A stretch of DNA of 64,000 nucleotides from Prevotella falsenii DSM 22864 = JCM 15124 (GCF_000613945.1 NZ_BAJY01000006.1:1-64000); one strand, 5' to 3'. Positions 28,783 to 38,154 are shown, counted from the first letter of the stretch. Numbers and translations: made by a program. The notes: generated from the letters alone by a model not told the origin.

Positions 28783-28867
28783 GTAACGGAGTTACGACGA
28801 TTACAGTAACTCCGTTGCGACGATTGCCGTAACGGAGTTGCGATGAATGCCGTAACTCCGTTAAGAC
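28783..28867. repeat. 23 bp-period repeat array A
   Basis: Four units starting exactly 23 bp apart at 28783, 28806, 28829 and 28852. Each begins GTAAC and the core alternates between GTAACGGAGTT and GTAACTCCGTT, its complement. The arms between cores read RCGAYGAWTRCM. Adjacent cores can form hairpins of about 11 bp. It lies between the convergent Omp28-like and nuclease genes. Confidence 0.8.
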
Positions 28868-28920
28868 TTTAACAGCTGTTTAGCAGGGTATTTTTGCGAG
28901 ACTTGCATCATTGCAAATCC

Positions 28921-29895
28921 TTAATATAAAAGGTCGAATACCAGTGGCAGATGGTCGCTAAATCCGCCATTATAGCGCATGCCATTGTAAAATCGGCGAG
29001 GCTTTACACCTCCATATTCGGTATCTTCTTCGAGCAGGAAAGTTGCATCGTTTATTCTGCATTGCTGTATTTGGGGCAGTAAGTTCTCGCTTACAAGTAT
29101 TTGGTCTAAGCTGCCCCATTTTCCCCGATAACGGTAGGTTCCTTTTGCGCCGTTCTTTCCTGTAGCATTGCGCGATATGTTTGTCATTCCGTGTTCGTAG
29201 ATTTTCCGTAACGATTTATCGTCAGCATAATCGTTGAAGTCGCCCATTGTTATTATTTTAGCATTCTTTTCAGTTGTTTTAATTGAGTCGATGGTGTTGC
29301 AAAGTTGTGTGGCAACGTGTATTCTGAATGGTTCTGAAAAGGTTGCACCGCCCGAACGGCTTGGTGCGTGGACGAGAATGACGTGCAGCGTGTCGCCATT
29401 CGCCAACTCGCCCATAACGTGCAGTATGTCGCGAGTAGGTTTCATTTCTTTTAATGGAGGGATATGAATGGTGTCGCCTTTCAAAATTCGGAAGGTGAAA
29501 GGCGAGTAAAGTAGGGCGACATCTATGCCGCGCTTGTCGTTCGAGGCAGTCATAATGTATTGGTAGCGTGCTTTTCGCAGTAGCGAGCGTTGCGTAAGGT
29601 AAATCATGGTGCTGTCGTTTTCTACTTCGCACAGTCCTATCAAGTCAGGCAGATAAGTCCTTATAGAATCTTCGCCACACGAAATAATACCTTGTCCTAC
29701 TTTGTTCAGCTTCTCCCAATACTTTGTGCGTGTCCAATGGCGAGGCGAGTTAGGTGTAAATTCCAAATCGTTTTTCTGCAAATCGTGTTCTGTGTCAAAC
29801 AAGTTTTCTACGTTCCATTCTACTATGCGTAAACGTTCTTGTGCCACCAATGTGCAAGAAAGAAAGCAGAAAACCAACAAGCACAGTTTTTTCAT
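28921..29895 (-). CDS. Secreted endonuclease/exonuclease/phosphatase family protein
   Basis: A 324-residue exported hydrolase of the EEP superfamily (DNase I/sphingomyelinase fold). A signal peptide (MKKLCLLVFCFLSCTLVAQ) is followed by RIVEWNVENLFD (Asn and Glu metal ligands), LIGLCEVEN (catalytic Glu), VILVHAPSRSGG, TMGDFNDYADD (Asp/Asn) and GGFSDHLPLVFDL (catalytic Asp-His). The start is ATG 29895; a GTG at 29907 immediately follows the DAHP synthase stop. DNA, lipid or phosphate ester could be the substrate. Confidence 0.87.
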   Translation of the reverse strand: MKKLCLLVFCFLSCTLVAQERLRIVEWNVENLFDTEHDLQKNDLEFTPNSPRHWTRTKYWEKLNKVGQGIISCGEDSIRTYLPDLIGLCEVENDSTMIYLTQRSLLRKARYQYIMTASNDKRGIDVALLYSPFTFRILKGDTIHIPPLKEMKPTRDILHVMGELANGDTLHVILVHAPSRSGGATFSEPFRIHVATQLCNTIDSIKTTEKNAKIITMGDFNDYADDKSLRKIYEHGMTNISRNATGKNGAKGTYRYRGKWGSLDQILVSENLLPQIQQCRINDATFLLEEDTEYGGVKPRRFYNGMRYNGGFSDHLPLVFDLLY

Positions 29896-29907
29896 CGGGT
29901 CAAGCAC

Positions 29908-30975
29908 TTACTTGTTGAGGATAATAAGTTGCTGGCGTACGCTTTCTTCGTGTATGATTTCGAGAATGCGAGCTGCAAATTTAGCATCTATTCCGCTTGC
30001 ATTTGCCTGTTGCGAACATTTCTCCAACATTTCGTTGTAGCGTTCCGATTGTAAAACCGTCATATTATGTTCTTTTTTAAACTTGCCTATTTCTCGACAA
30101 AGTTTAAATCGTTCGGCAAGTAAATTGATGAGCGAACTGTCCATTTCGTCTATTTGTGAGCGCAGTTGGTGCAGTTCTTCGCTTGTTGTGTGCTTGCTGC
30201 GCACGATAAGTTGCGAAAGAATGAGTTCTAATTGCTCGGGCGTTACCTGCTGTTCGGCATCGCTCCACGCTTTATTGGGATTGCAATGACTTTCTATTAT
30301 CAGTCCGTCGGCACCTAAATCCAGTCCTTGCTGGCAAAGTGGTGCTATGAGGTCGCGTCGTCCACCAATATGGCTGGGGTCGCAAATAATGGGCAGGTCG
30401 GGTATGCGGCGATGCAATTCGATTGGAATTTGCCACATTGGCAAGTTGCGATATATCTTTTTCTCGTAACTTGAAAAGCCACGATGTATAACACCCAACC
30501 GTTTTATGCCTGTTTGGTTCAGGCGTTGCAATGCGCCAATCCATAAATCAAGGTCAGGATTTATAGGGTTCTTCACCAAAACAGGAATGTCTTTTACGCT
30601 GCACAACGAGTCGGCTAATGCTTGCATGGCAAATGGATTGGTTGTTGTACGTGCACCAATCCAAAGAATATCCATATCGTATTTTAAAGCTAATTCCACA
30701 TGTTCGGGCGTTGCTACTTCGGTGGCGATAAGCATTCCCGTTTCGTCTTTCACCCGTTTTAACCATGGCAATGCCTTTTCGCCGTTGCCTTCAAAGCCCC
30801 CGGGCTTGGTGCGCGGTTTCCAAACACCGGCTCGAAATATCTCGCAACCCCTTGCCGAAAGTTGTCGGGCAGTATTCATCACTTGCTCTTCGGTTTCTGC
30901 CGAGCATGGTCCTGCTATTATGATGGGTTGGTGTTCTTTATGTGGGAGTCCTAACGGTTGTAGTTCCAATTCCAT
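29908..30975 (-). CDS. Bifunctional DAHP synthase / chorismate mutase (type II)
   Basis: A two-domain shikimate-pathway enzyme, 355 residues from ATG 30975 (MELELQPLGLPHK). The KdsA-like DAHP synthase domain contains IIAGPCSAETEEQV, FRAGVWKPRTKPGGFEG and ICDPSHIGGRRDLIAPL and condenses PEP with erythrose 4-phosphate. A C-terminal AroQ chorismate mutase of ~90 residues follows (HQLRSQIDEMDSSLINLLAE). An upstream in-frame ATG (31065) overlaps the TPR gene and would add 30 unlikely residues. The mutase may channel flux towards Phe/Tyr or give feedback control. Confidence 0.93.
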   Translation of the reverse strand: MELELQPLGLPHKEHQPIIIAGPCSAETEEQVMNTARQLSARGCEIFRAGVWKPRTKPGGFEGNGEKALPWLKRVKDETGMLIATEVATPEHVELALKYDMDILWIGARTTTNPFAMQALADSLCSVKDIPVLVKNPINPDLDLWIGALQRLNQTGIKRLGVIHRGFSSYEKKIYRNLPMWQIPIELHRRIPDLPIICDPSHIGGRRDLIAPLCQQGLDLGADGLIIESHCNPNKAWSDAEQQVTPEQLELILSQLIVRSKHTTSEELHQLRSQIDEMDSSLINLLAERFKLCREIGKFKKEHNMTVLQSERYNEMLEKCSQQANASGIDAKFAARILEIIHEESVRQQLIILNK

Positions 30976-31061
30976 TTTTGTAGTCTTGAAGGAGCGTGGT
31001 TTATCACGTTCCTTCATTTTGTTATTTATAATTTTGTCCGATATTGCAGAGGCGTTATTTA

Positions 31062-31850
31062 TCACGTCTCTGCGTTTAGTTCTGCTACTTTTGCGGCATC
31101 GTCGGCAGCTTCGTTTGTTTTTCCCATCTCTGCATACAGTTCACCACGCTCTGTGTAGGCAGGAAGAGAGAACGGATAGGTATCGATAACTTTTGTGTAC
31201 CACTGTATAGCGGCGGCGTTATGCGCTAAAGCGTGTTCCAAACGGGCTTTCAGCAACAGCACATCTTCGTTGTCTTCCGTGTGTTCAAGCAACCAAGCAA
31301 CATCAGCTTCGGCTTCTGCAAATTGCTGTGTGTGCAAATAGGTTTCGCCACGCAGCAAGTAGCGTTGCCTTGCTTGCTGTCTAACGAGATAGCCTTTGTT
31401 GCCATGGCTATGGTATTAACGTCGTCGCCCTGTCCCTTGCAGGCTTCGGCATACAGATAGTGCGCTGCTGCATTCTCTGAATCTATGAGTATCGCCTTTT
31501 CGCAGGCAGTTGCCATTGCACCATAGTTCTCCATCATGAAGCTATATTTGCCATACGAATGAATATCTGAACATTGTCGGGCTGTGCCTTGCTTAGTGTT
31601 TGCAGTTCTTCATAAGCCTCCGAAAACATACCTTTTGAGGCATAGACGATAGAAAGGTGGTCGTGAATTTCCAAGTCGTCTTTTATTTCCAATGCGTGCT
31701 TAAAGCATCTCACGGCATAATCTACCTCGCCTGTCTTCATGCTCTGACGCCGTCATATTTCAATACATCGAAATCTTTTGCTTCGTTTTGTACTTTTACT
31801 TCTTCTTTGGTTTCTTCTTTGCTACCAAATAGTTTCTGAAAAAAGTTCAT
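31062..31850 (-). CDS. TPR-repeat protein (frameshifted three times)
   Basis: About 262 residues after repair, starting at ATG 31850 (MNFFQKLFGSKEET). Tandem tetratricopeptide helices are plain: YAVRCFKHALEIKDDLEIHD, MFSEAYEELQTLSKAQPDNV, ATACEKAILIDSENAAAHYL, FAEAEADVAWLLEHTEDNE. Three one-base losses break it: near 31741 (KYDGVRA into MKTGEV), 31538 (MANIA into FMMENYG) and 31378 (SLDSK into ARQRYLLRGETY). Each repair restores TPR sequence, so the gene is one unit. A protein-protein scaffold; partners unknown. It overlaps or abuts the DAHP synthase gene. Confidence 0.8.
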
Positions 31851-31958
31851 ACGTGTTTAGGTTTATTTATGTGTAACGAAGGAACGAACCATCGTCTTCA
31901 ATTTATTCGTTATTTATAATATGCAAACTTACATATTTTTTTCAAAATATCAACCTGT

Positions 31959-32399
31959 TTACAGCAATTTCAATGTGTATTTAATGCAGACATAAAGCAA
32001 CAGAGCACTGAAGAGAAAAGTGCCCCAAAGTACAAGGTTGGGGTTTACAATCAACAAAATTTCTATTAGAACAAGCATCAGAATAGTAATTACTTTCAGC
32101 CAACTGATGAGTTCTACTCCGATTTTCTCTTGCTCTTTCCGACTGTGTTTCTTCGAGCTTGGAAAGTTGTAGAGTTTAGGATTTCTCTCCAACCACCACA
32201 TCAACAGATAGGTGAGCAAGGCGATAGCAGGGAGTGTAAATAGTTCCCATTTGGAGCCATAGTTGTCCACTTCGCCGTGAATGTTTATGTGTAACGGAAT
32301 GATTTCAACATTACTGAAGCCAACAATAATGGCAAAAGCAAAGCCGATGCCTAAAGTTAAGATAGGAAGAACCTTTTTAATAATAATATTCAATATCAT
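31959..32399 (-). CDS. DUF1648 (SdpI-like) membrane protein
   Basis: A 146-residue protein with about four membrane helices. The DUF1648 signature IPLHINIHGEVDNYGSKWEL follows the first helix. Relatives such as SdpI of Bacillus confer immunity to a peptide toxin and are usually encoded with an ArsR-type repressor, but no repressor or toxin gene is adjacent here. A palindrome between promoter and start suggests repression by a protein encoded elsewhere. Confidence 0.82.
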   Translation of the reverse strand: MILNIIIKKVLPILTLGIGFAFAIIVGFSNVEIIPLHINIHGEVDNYGSKWELFTLPAIALLTYLLMWWLERNPKLYNFPSSKKHSRKEQEKIGVELISWLKVITILMLVLIEILLIVNPNLVLWGTFLFSALLLYVCIKYTLKLL

Positions 32400-32417
32400 A
32401 AGTATGTAAGTTTCTTA

Positions 32418-32451
32418 ACTAATCAAATTAAATTTGATTAGTGCAAAAATA
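32418..32451 (-). promoter_or_regulatory. Promoter with palindromic operator for the DUF1648 gene
   Basis: A -7 box TATTTTTG at 32444-32451 (minus strand). An 11 bp perfect dyad ACTAATCAAAT-TAA-ATTTGATTAGT at 32418-32442 covers the expected transcription start. A bound repressor would block initiation. Confidence 0.65.
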
Positions 32452-32579
32452 CCAAATTAAATTGTAATGGAGGAACAAACAAGTAGATTTTTTGTATTAT
32501 TGGGAGATGGAGTATTCAGCTGAGGTGGGGAAAGTTCAAATATTGAACTTGCGCTATCGACAAATACAGATACTCTAAA

Positions 32580-33123
32580 AACGTGAGTTCGATATACGAA
32601 AGCAGGTTAAACCGGTAATCTCACAGACGCTTTTAAGCAAGCCCACTTAATGAAATAAAGAGAGAGGTTTTTCGTTTAGTTTTGTAAAGATAATTCTGTT
32701 AAAAACTGATAATTGCGTTTTGGCGTTGCGAAACCGTAGGTTTTGCAATGTAAAACCTACGCTTTTACCGTGCAAAACCTACGGTTTTGGAACGCGAAAC
32801 AATAGGTTTTGTAATACATTGATACATAACAAGTTATGCAACAGCTACTCTTGTGAAAAATATTTACGTTTTTATGGTCTTCTTTTCACTCTTTTCTCGT
32901 TCCCGAAAAGTGCGTTTCCTCGCCATGAAAATGCTTAAATAAATTTGGCATTGCTCATTTGGCGGAACGAAAACGTTCATGAATAACGTGAGCTTGGTGT
33001 AAGAATTTGAAGACAAATATACTTCGTTACTTTTTGATTATAAGCATATTAAATCACAATCAATTCTTCTTTAAATATCTTATAAATAAATACCGGCGTA
33101 ACTTTTATATCGAACTCATGTTC
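32580..33123 (+). mobile_element. MITE-like element, copy 1 (carries repeat array 1)
   Basis: The ends are imperfect inverted repeats: AACGTGAGTTCGATATA at 32580-32596, and on the other strand AACATGAGTTCGATATA ending at about 33122. The interior is shared with copy 2 at 42112-42480, first in GAAAGCAGGTTAAAC and TAATCTCACAGA, then in the 22 bp array. No transposase is encoded, so any movement would be in trans. Confidence 0.6.
32681..32830 (+). repeat. 22 bp modular hairpin array, copy 1
   Basis: A leader (TTTTGTAAAGATAATTCTG, then GTTAAAAACTGATAATTGC) is followed by one 23 bp unit (32717-32739) and three 22 bp units (32740, 32762, 32784). The arms AAACCGTAGGTTTTGCA and TGCAAAACCTACGGTTT form a perfect 17 bp stem with a 23-base loop. 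An ORF reading through it (32720-32938) is probably not a gene. Confidence 0.85.
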
Positions 33124-33140
33124 TAATACTGCTAATATGG

Positions 33141-33172
33141 TTTGGATATAAGATAAAAATATGTTACCTTTG
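33141..33172 (+). promoter_or_regulatory. Promoter of the lipoprotein gene
   Basis: TTTG (33141-33144), 20 bp, TACCTTTG (33165-33172): a near-ideal Bacteroidetes promoter 25 bp ahead of the start and just outside the MITE-like element. Confidence 0.8.
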
Positions 33173-33197
33173 CAGTCGTTAACTTATTAAAATAGAA

Positions 33198-34163
33198 ATG
33201 AAAAAGACAATTTACACATTACTATCTGTCGCAATGGCTGTATGCTTTGCGAGCTGTGGGAAAGCTATCTTGGAAGAAGGAATAGGGAAAGAGAATCAAG
33301 GTAAAGGTAAGATGAAAACGGTTTCGGTCAGAATAAACGAGGAAATAACGACTTCTGAAACACCTTTATTTGCAAATGGAACCCGGGGTGCAGGGAAGAA
33401 ACTGTATGGCATTAATGTTTTTCAGAAGAAAGCAAACGGAAAGTCTTACACCAAATATGCCTACGGATTGTTTGATGACCCTTCAAAAATAAAAATTGCT
33501 TTAAACGAGGATTGCCTCTACCGCTTTGAATGTCTGATAGTTGAAGAGGGCGAAGACGGTGTCTATCTTTCAATAGATGGCTATATGGAACCTTTTGTGA
33601 AAACAAACAAAAAGCCGACTAAAGCAGACAACTTGTTCGTAAAATCAAGTTCGGTAAGTTTTGCATTTCCTCCACAAGGCAAAACTACTGTTACGGGAAA
33701 TAAACAAGTTTGGTGTCCTAAACTGATAAAACAATATGGTACATTATCGGACTTCACCCCTAAGACAACCGATGCCGTATCGTTAAAAGTAAAACGGGCA
33801 GTGTTCGGATTGCATCTAACCATTGCGCCACCCGAAGAAGGAACTCTCGAAGTCAGCTATTTAGACGATTACAAGGAAACGATAAAGGCTTCTGATACAA
33901 CTTTCGACCATCAGGCTATTTATTCTTTTACCCAGACAGATAAAGCAACAGAAGATGGTTATAGCGGTAAATTTAACTTTGTGTTGAAATGGACAAAAGG
34001 CGATGGAACGATAAAGACAGAAACGAAAGGGTTTGTACTGAAACGCAATGTGATGACAAATATTAAGATTGTAATTAAAAGTCCCGACCCATCAACAGTT
34101 TCTATTGAGGAAGAGACTGATGAGATGTCGAACGAAAACATGGAATGGACAATTAAAGCATAG
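33198..34163 (+). CDS. Putative lipoprotein, fimbrillin-like in composition
   Basis: A 321-residue protein with a lipoprotein signal peptide (MKKTIYTLLSVAMAVCFASC, Cys 20). Beta-rich sequence follows (KKLYGINVFQKKANGKSYTK, FECLIVEEGEDGVYLS, AVFGLHLTIAPPEEGTLEV). The layout, with an early Arg (GTRGAG) and repeated beta segments, recalls Bacteroidales fimbrillins and Mfa/FimA-like lipoproteins, but no signature is decisive. It stands alone between a promoter and a terminator, with no fimbrial assembly genes nearby. Confidence 0.7.
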   Translation: MKKTIYTLLSVAMAVCFASCGKAILEEGIGKENQGKGKMKTVSVRINEEITTSETPLFANGTRGAGKKLYGINVFQKKANGKSYTKYAYGLFDDPSKIKIALNEDCLYRFECLIVEEGEDGVYLSIDGYMEPFVKTNKKPTKADNLFVKSSSVSFAFPPQGKTTVTGNKQVWCPKLIKQYGTLSDFTPKTTDAVSLKVKRAVFGLHLTIAPPEEGTLEVSYLDDYKETIKASDTTFDHQAIYSFTQTDKATEDGYSGKFNFVLKWTKGDGTIKTETKGFVLKRNVMTNIKIVIKSPDPSTVSIEEETDEMSNENMEWTIKA

Positions 34164-34185
34164 CGGTTTTACTGTATAAAAAGAG

Positions 34186-34223
34186 AAAAACCACCTCGTT
34201 GCATTGCAATGGAGGTGGTTTTT
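34186..34223. terminator. Bidirectional terminator
   Basis: AAAAACCACCTC pairs with GAGGTGGTTTTT between convergent genes. The loop half is the same sequence as in the hairpin at 28629-28666, on the opposite strand. Confidence 0.8.
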
Positions 34224-34251
34224 GTATATTAGAAAGGTGATAGGAAAGTTA

Positions 34252-34677
34252 CTAAAAATTCCACCAATGCTTTTTCTTTTTAGGTTGTTCGTAAGCAGAA
34301 TTATTATGGCTGTAACGCATACTTTCCCACGTTTCGTTATGTTTTATCATGTGGTAGATAGTTCCCCAATCGGGCAATCCGCCTATATTACGGTCGTCGA
34401 TAAACATATCTACCTTTAATTTTCGCGAGAAATGGTTATTCTTTGACGGTTCTTCCTCCGGATAATCTTTATTTACTGTCCAAAAATCAACACCACGTTC
34501 ATGGCACCAGTCTACAGCCTCTTCTAATAGTTTGCCCTCTCTGACGCTCCAAAGTATAAGCTGATGCCCGTCTTTTATCAATTCTTTTAAAGTGTCAATA
34601 GCAAATGGAATTTCGTTTCCAATGCGCGGATACCTATGTTCCACTATTGTTCCATCAAAGTCTACTGCTATAACCAT
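34252..34677 (-). CDS. HAD-superfamily hydrolase (BT0820-like)
   Basis: A 141-residue cytoplasmic phosphatase-like protein. HAD motif I is VIAVDFDGTIVEH with both Asp residues, motif II is LILWSVREG, and the late acidic motif is VDMFIDDRNIGGLPDWG. The start is ATG 34677, because only from there does the HAD domain begin; the longer reading adds 16 unrelated residues. It is a small HAD without a cap domain. Substrate unknown. It follows the polysaccharide kinase gene on the same strand after ~70 bp. Confidence 0.85.
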   Translation of the reverse strand: MVIAVDFDGTIVEHRYPRIGNEIPFAIDTLKELIKDGHQLILWSVREGKLLEEAVDWCHERGVDFWTVNKDYPEEEPSKNNHFSRKLKVDMFIDDRNIGGLPDWGTIYHMIKHNETWESMRYSHNNSAYEQPKKKKHWWNF

Positions 34678-34750
34678 AGTCGTATAAAGAAAAAGAAGTG
34701 TGGCAATGTATAAACGCTGACACACTTCTTGTATATCATTTACTTAATTA

Positions 34751-37255
34751 TTATCGTTTAATAGAATTATCGTTCTTATTTCCATACTTACTATTGCGAT
34801 AATCTCCGAAACTTCCATACTTACCGTATGTACCATATTTGCCGTATTTTCCTTGTCCGTAGCGGCCATACTTCCCATAACGACCGTAACCGTAGTAGTA
34901 GCCATACTTCTTTTTCGACATATCGACACCGTTGAGAACGATATTCATTTTTGGAAGTTTCTTTTCCTCTGAAAGCTCGTTAATCATATCGAAAGACGAC
35001 TTCAATGTATAGTCGGCACGGCACACATAAATGGTTGTATCTACAATTCTACCAATCTGCAATGTATCGGTAACAAGTCCGATAGGTGCAGTATCGACAA
35101 GTATATAGTCGTACTCTTGACGCAATAGTTCGAACACTGTATTCAAAGAGTTACGTGCAATCAATTCCGTTGGATTTGGAGGAATAGGTCCTGCCATCAA
35201 TAAATCCAACTGGTCGTTCACACCCGATGGAGTGATTTGAGCATTCAAATCTTCCAAAGTAGGCTCATTCTTCACCAATAAGTTGGTAATACCATGTTTA
35301 TGGTCATTTATCTTGAATTGTTCAGCGAGGCGTGGTCTGCGAATATCCAAGCCTACAAGAACAACCTTTTTGCCTAACAATGCAAAGCTGACTGCAAGGT
35401 TGGCAGCTGTAAAGGTTTTACCTTCGCCTGACGTTGATGATGTAAAGAGAATAACTTTTTGATTTTCTTCCAATACAAATTGTATATTGGTACGCATTGC
35501 ACGGAACACCTCTTCCATTTGATTGTTTTGATTTTCGTGTACCACAATATCTGCCTTACCCTTTGCAGCCTCACTTGCAACAGGAACATCGGCAATAATT
35601 GGCAACTTGGTAAGTTGTGCCACATCTTCGTGTCCTTCTATCTTATATCTAAAGAGCTGTATAAGGAACAAGATAAGCGCAGGCAAAAGAAGACCTATTG
35701 CTAATGCGATAAGGTAAATCATTTGTGTATTCGGACTTACTATACCTGCAAACTGTGGTTCATCAATCAACTTACCTTTATCTACAGTTGCTGCAAGAGA
35801 AATGCTGTTCTCTTCACGCTTCTGCAACAACATCAAGTATAATCCTGACATAACTTCATGCTCACGACCGATAGACTGTATCATTCGTTCTTGTTTGGGA
35901 GCTTCAGCTACTTCCGAATTATATTTATTAAACTGACCAACAATAGCATCTCGCTGAATTTCCAAATTGTTGCGTGCAGTTTCAATAGCGCGACGAATGT
36001 TTATATTAAGCGTTCTGACTTGGTCAGTAAGTGGCTCTACTACCGGCGAATTTACAGATGCACTACGAAGAAGGCGATTTCTTTGCAACACCAGCTCGTT
36101 GTATTTATCTATAAGACTTGATGCAGTAGCATCGCTCAAACCGATATTTGAAGGTATCACCTGTGAGAAATCTTTTGAAGAGCCCTTTACTTCCGAAGCA
36201 ATACTATTGAATAATTGGATTTGAGTTTCCAATTCTGCGAGTTTTTGTTCAGACGCTGTTTGGTTCGAAAAACTGCTTGCAGCATTCATCTGCAGTTCTA
36301 CCATACCGTTTTGCTGCTTATAGTGTTGCAGCTTTCCTTCGGTTACGCCCAATTCCTGACTGATTTTGCCAAGACGAGAACTGATGAAACGGTCGGTACT
36401 AAGTGCTATCGTATTCTTATCTTCATTTGCTTGACGGTTATAAGCAACAACGAGTTGCTTCAGATAGTCGATGCTTCGATTAGGTATTTCGTCTACTATT
36501 CTAAGCAAGGCTATATTTGAACCTTTTGAACTGTTCGTTATTTGCAAACCACTAACATACTTTCCACAAGCATCTTTAGGCGATTGTATGGTTACATTCA
36601 GTTCTTCGCCCTTACGCAAAATTCTACCATTATTAGAGTTTATCGTAATTGCTCCTGCACGAGTAACAATTGTATGTGGCAGCGAATAGAACTTACGCTC
36701 TATCGTAAATGGTCCTTCAGCGTCGCGTTCGTTCTTTGGAACAAAATAAGTGCCCGACAAAATGAAAGTATTGCTATCACGCTTAATTGTAAACTGTATA
36801 GGTCTGTTCAAGCGTTCCAAGTGTTCTTTGTCGATGTCTACACTCAAAGGTTGGTCGCCATAATATGTTAAAGTCTTTAATCTGCCCTTTATCGAATAGG
36901 TTGTATAAAGCTTCAAATCGCGTACGGCATCTTGGGCAACAGACCTTGAGCCGAGTATTTCCATCTCGTTATCAAGACCTTCTGAATTAGAAATAGTTCC
37001 AAGATTTGATGAATACTTAATTCCTGTTCTCTTGCCATCGTCTTGGTCTTTGATAAGCAATTTTGCAACAGTTTGATAAGTTGGTGTGGTATAGCGCAAA
37101 TAGATAGCTCCCAACCCCACACAAATAATTGTAGAAAGTATGAACCAATACCAATTAAGAACAATGGTACGGTAAATCAACTGAAAATTTATAAACGATT
37201 TCCCAGCTTCTTCTTGTCCGTATTCTTTCTCTACGTTCTTATTTTCTTCTATCAT
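34751..37255 (-). CDS. Wzc-type polysaccharide chain-length protein / tyrosine autokinase
   Basis: An 834-residue inner membrane protein. A Wzz domain lies between two membrane helices (LNWYWFILSTIICVGLGAIY near residue 35; MIYLIALAIGLLLPALILFL near 515) with a coiled periplasmic part between. The C-terminal BY-kinase has Walker A FTSSTSGEGKTFTAANLAVS, Walker A' VLVGLDIRRPRL and Walker B YDYILVDTAPIGLVTD. The tail is a run of Tyr-Gly-Lys/Arg repeats (KYGYYYGYGRYGKYGRYG and on), the probable autophosphorylation cluster. It controls length or export of a capsule or exopolysaccharide. The usual export channel gene (Wza-like) is not adjacent. Confidence 0.93.
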   Translation of the reverse strand: MIEENKNVEKEYGQEEAGKSFINFQLIYRTIVLNWYWFILSTIICVGLGAIYLRYTTPTYQTVAKLLIKDQDDGKRTGIKYSSNLGTISNSEGLDNEMEILGSRSVAQDAVRDLKLYTTYSIKGRLKTLTYYGDQPLSVDIDKEHLERLNRPIQFTIKRDSNTFILSGTYFVPKNERDAEGPFTIERKFYSLPHTIVTRAGAITINSNNGRILRKGEELNVTIQSPKDACGKYVSGLQITNSSKGSNIALLRIVDEIPNRSIDYLKQLVVAYNRQANEDKNTIALSTDRFISSRLGKISQELGVTEGKLQHYKQQNGMVELQMNAASSFSNQTASEQKLAELETQIQLFNSIASEVKGSSKDFSQVIPSNIGLSDATASSLIDKYNELVLQRNRLLRSASVNSPVVEPLTDQVRTLNINIRRAIETARNNLEIQRDAIVGQFNKYNSEVAEAPKQERMIQSIGREHEVMSGLYLMLLQKREENSISLAATVDKGKLIDEPQFAGIVSPNTQMIYLIALAIGLLLPALILFLIQLFRYKIEGHEDVAQLTKLPIIADVPVASEAAKGKADIVVHENQNNQMEEVFRAMRTNIQFVLEENQKVILFTSSTSGEGKTFTAANLAVSFALLGKKVVLVGLDIRRPRLAEQFKINDHKHGITNLLVKNEPTLEDLNAQITPSGVNDQLDLLMAGPIPPNPTELIARNSLNTVFELLRQEYDYILVDTAPIGLVTDTLQIGRIVDTTIYVCRADYTLKSSFDMINELSEEKKLPKMNIVLNGVDMSKKKYGYYYGYGRYGKYGRYGQGKYGKYGTYGKYGSFGDYRNSKYGNKNDNSIKR

Positions 37256-37269
37256 AATAATGCATTATT

Positions 37270-38154
37270 CTATTGATTGTTCTCATCAGCAAGGCAAAGA
37301 AGATATTGACCGTATTCGTTTTTCTTCATAGGCTCTGCATTTTCTCTAAGTTGTTGATTGCTTATCCAACCTTTTTTATATGCTATTTCTTCAAGGCAGG
37401 CAACTTTCAAACCTTGGCGTTTCTCTATACATTCTATAAATGTACTTGCTTCGGACAGGCTATTGTGCGTACCGGTATCCAACCATGCAAAACCACGTTG
37501 CAATGTTTGCACCTTCAGTTCTTTCTTGATTAAATATTCTTGATTTACGGTTGTTATTTCAAGTTCGCCTCGTGCCGAAGGCTTTATATGCTTCGCTATT
37601 TCCACAACACTGTTTGGATAGAAATACAATCCTATCACAGCGTAATTGCTCTTTGGGTGTTCGGGTTTCTCTTCAATGCTAAGGCAATTTCCCTCCTTAT
37701 CAAATTCTGCAACACCATAACGTTCAGGGTCGTTTACGAAATAACCGAACACAGTGGCTTTACCGTCTTGTTCTGCATTTCTTACGCTGTCCTTCAACAT
37801 TCCCGTAAAGCCTGCACCGTAAAAGATATTATCGCCCAAAACCAAACAAACAGAATCGTTGCCAATAAACTGTTCGCCGATAATGAAAGCTTGTGCCAGC
37901 CCATCGGGCGAAGGCTGTTCTGCATATTCAAAACTTACTCCAAATTCATGCCCATCGCCTAACAGACGTTTAAAACCCGGCAAATCGTATGGGGTCGATA
38001 TTATCAATATTTCCTTTATGCCGGCAAGCATCAATACGGAAATAGGATAATAAATCATTGGTTTATCATAAATAGGTATCAACTGTTTACTTATGCCTTT
38101 CGTTATCGGATAAAGGCGAGTGCCCGAGCCTCCTGCGAGAACAATACCTTTCAT
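37270..38154 (-). CDS. rmlA: Glucose-1-phosphate thymidylyltransferase
   Basis: A 294-residue cytoplasmic enzyme making dTDP-glucose for rhamnose and related sugars. Signatures: [20 protein letters not shown] (nucleotide binding), [28 protein letters not shown], and [17 protein letters not shown]. It is 14 bp upstream of the Wzc gene, so both probably serve one surface polysaccharide. The other rml genes are not in the window. A promoter lies at 38317-38324, leaving a leader of about 160 nt. Confidence 0.95.
   Translation of the reverse strand: MKGIVLAGGSGTRLYPITKGISKQLIPIYDKPMIYYPISVLMLAGIKEILIISTPYDLPGFKRLLGDGHEFGVSFEYAEQPSPDGLAQAFIIGEQFIGNDSVCLVLGDNIFYGAGFTGMLKDSVRNAEQDGKATVFGYFVNDPERYGVAEFDKEGNCLSIEEKPEHPKSNYAVIGLYFYPNSVVEIAKHIKPSARGELEITTVNQEYLIKKELKVQTLQRGFAWLDTGTHNSLSEASTFIECIEKRQGLKVACLEEIAYKKGWISNQQLRENAEPMKKNEYGQYLLCLADENNQ

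Noticed and set aside
32717..32816. 22 bp-period arrays as miniature CRISPRs
   Set aside because: The period is far too short, the variable words are only 7 bases and recur between loci, and no cas genes are present.
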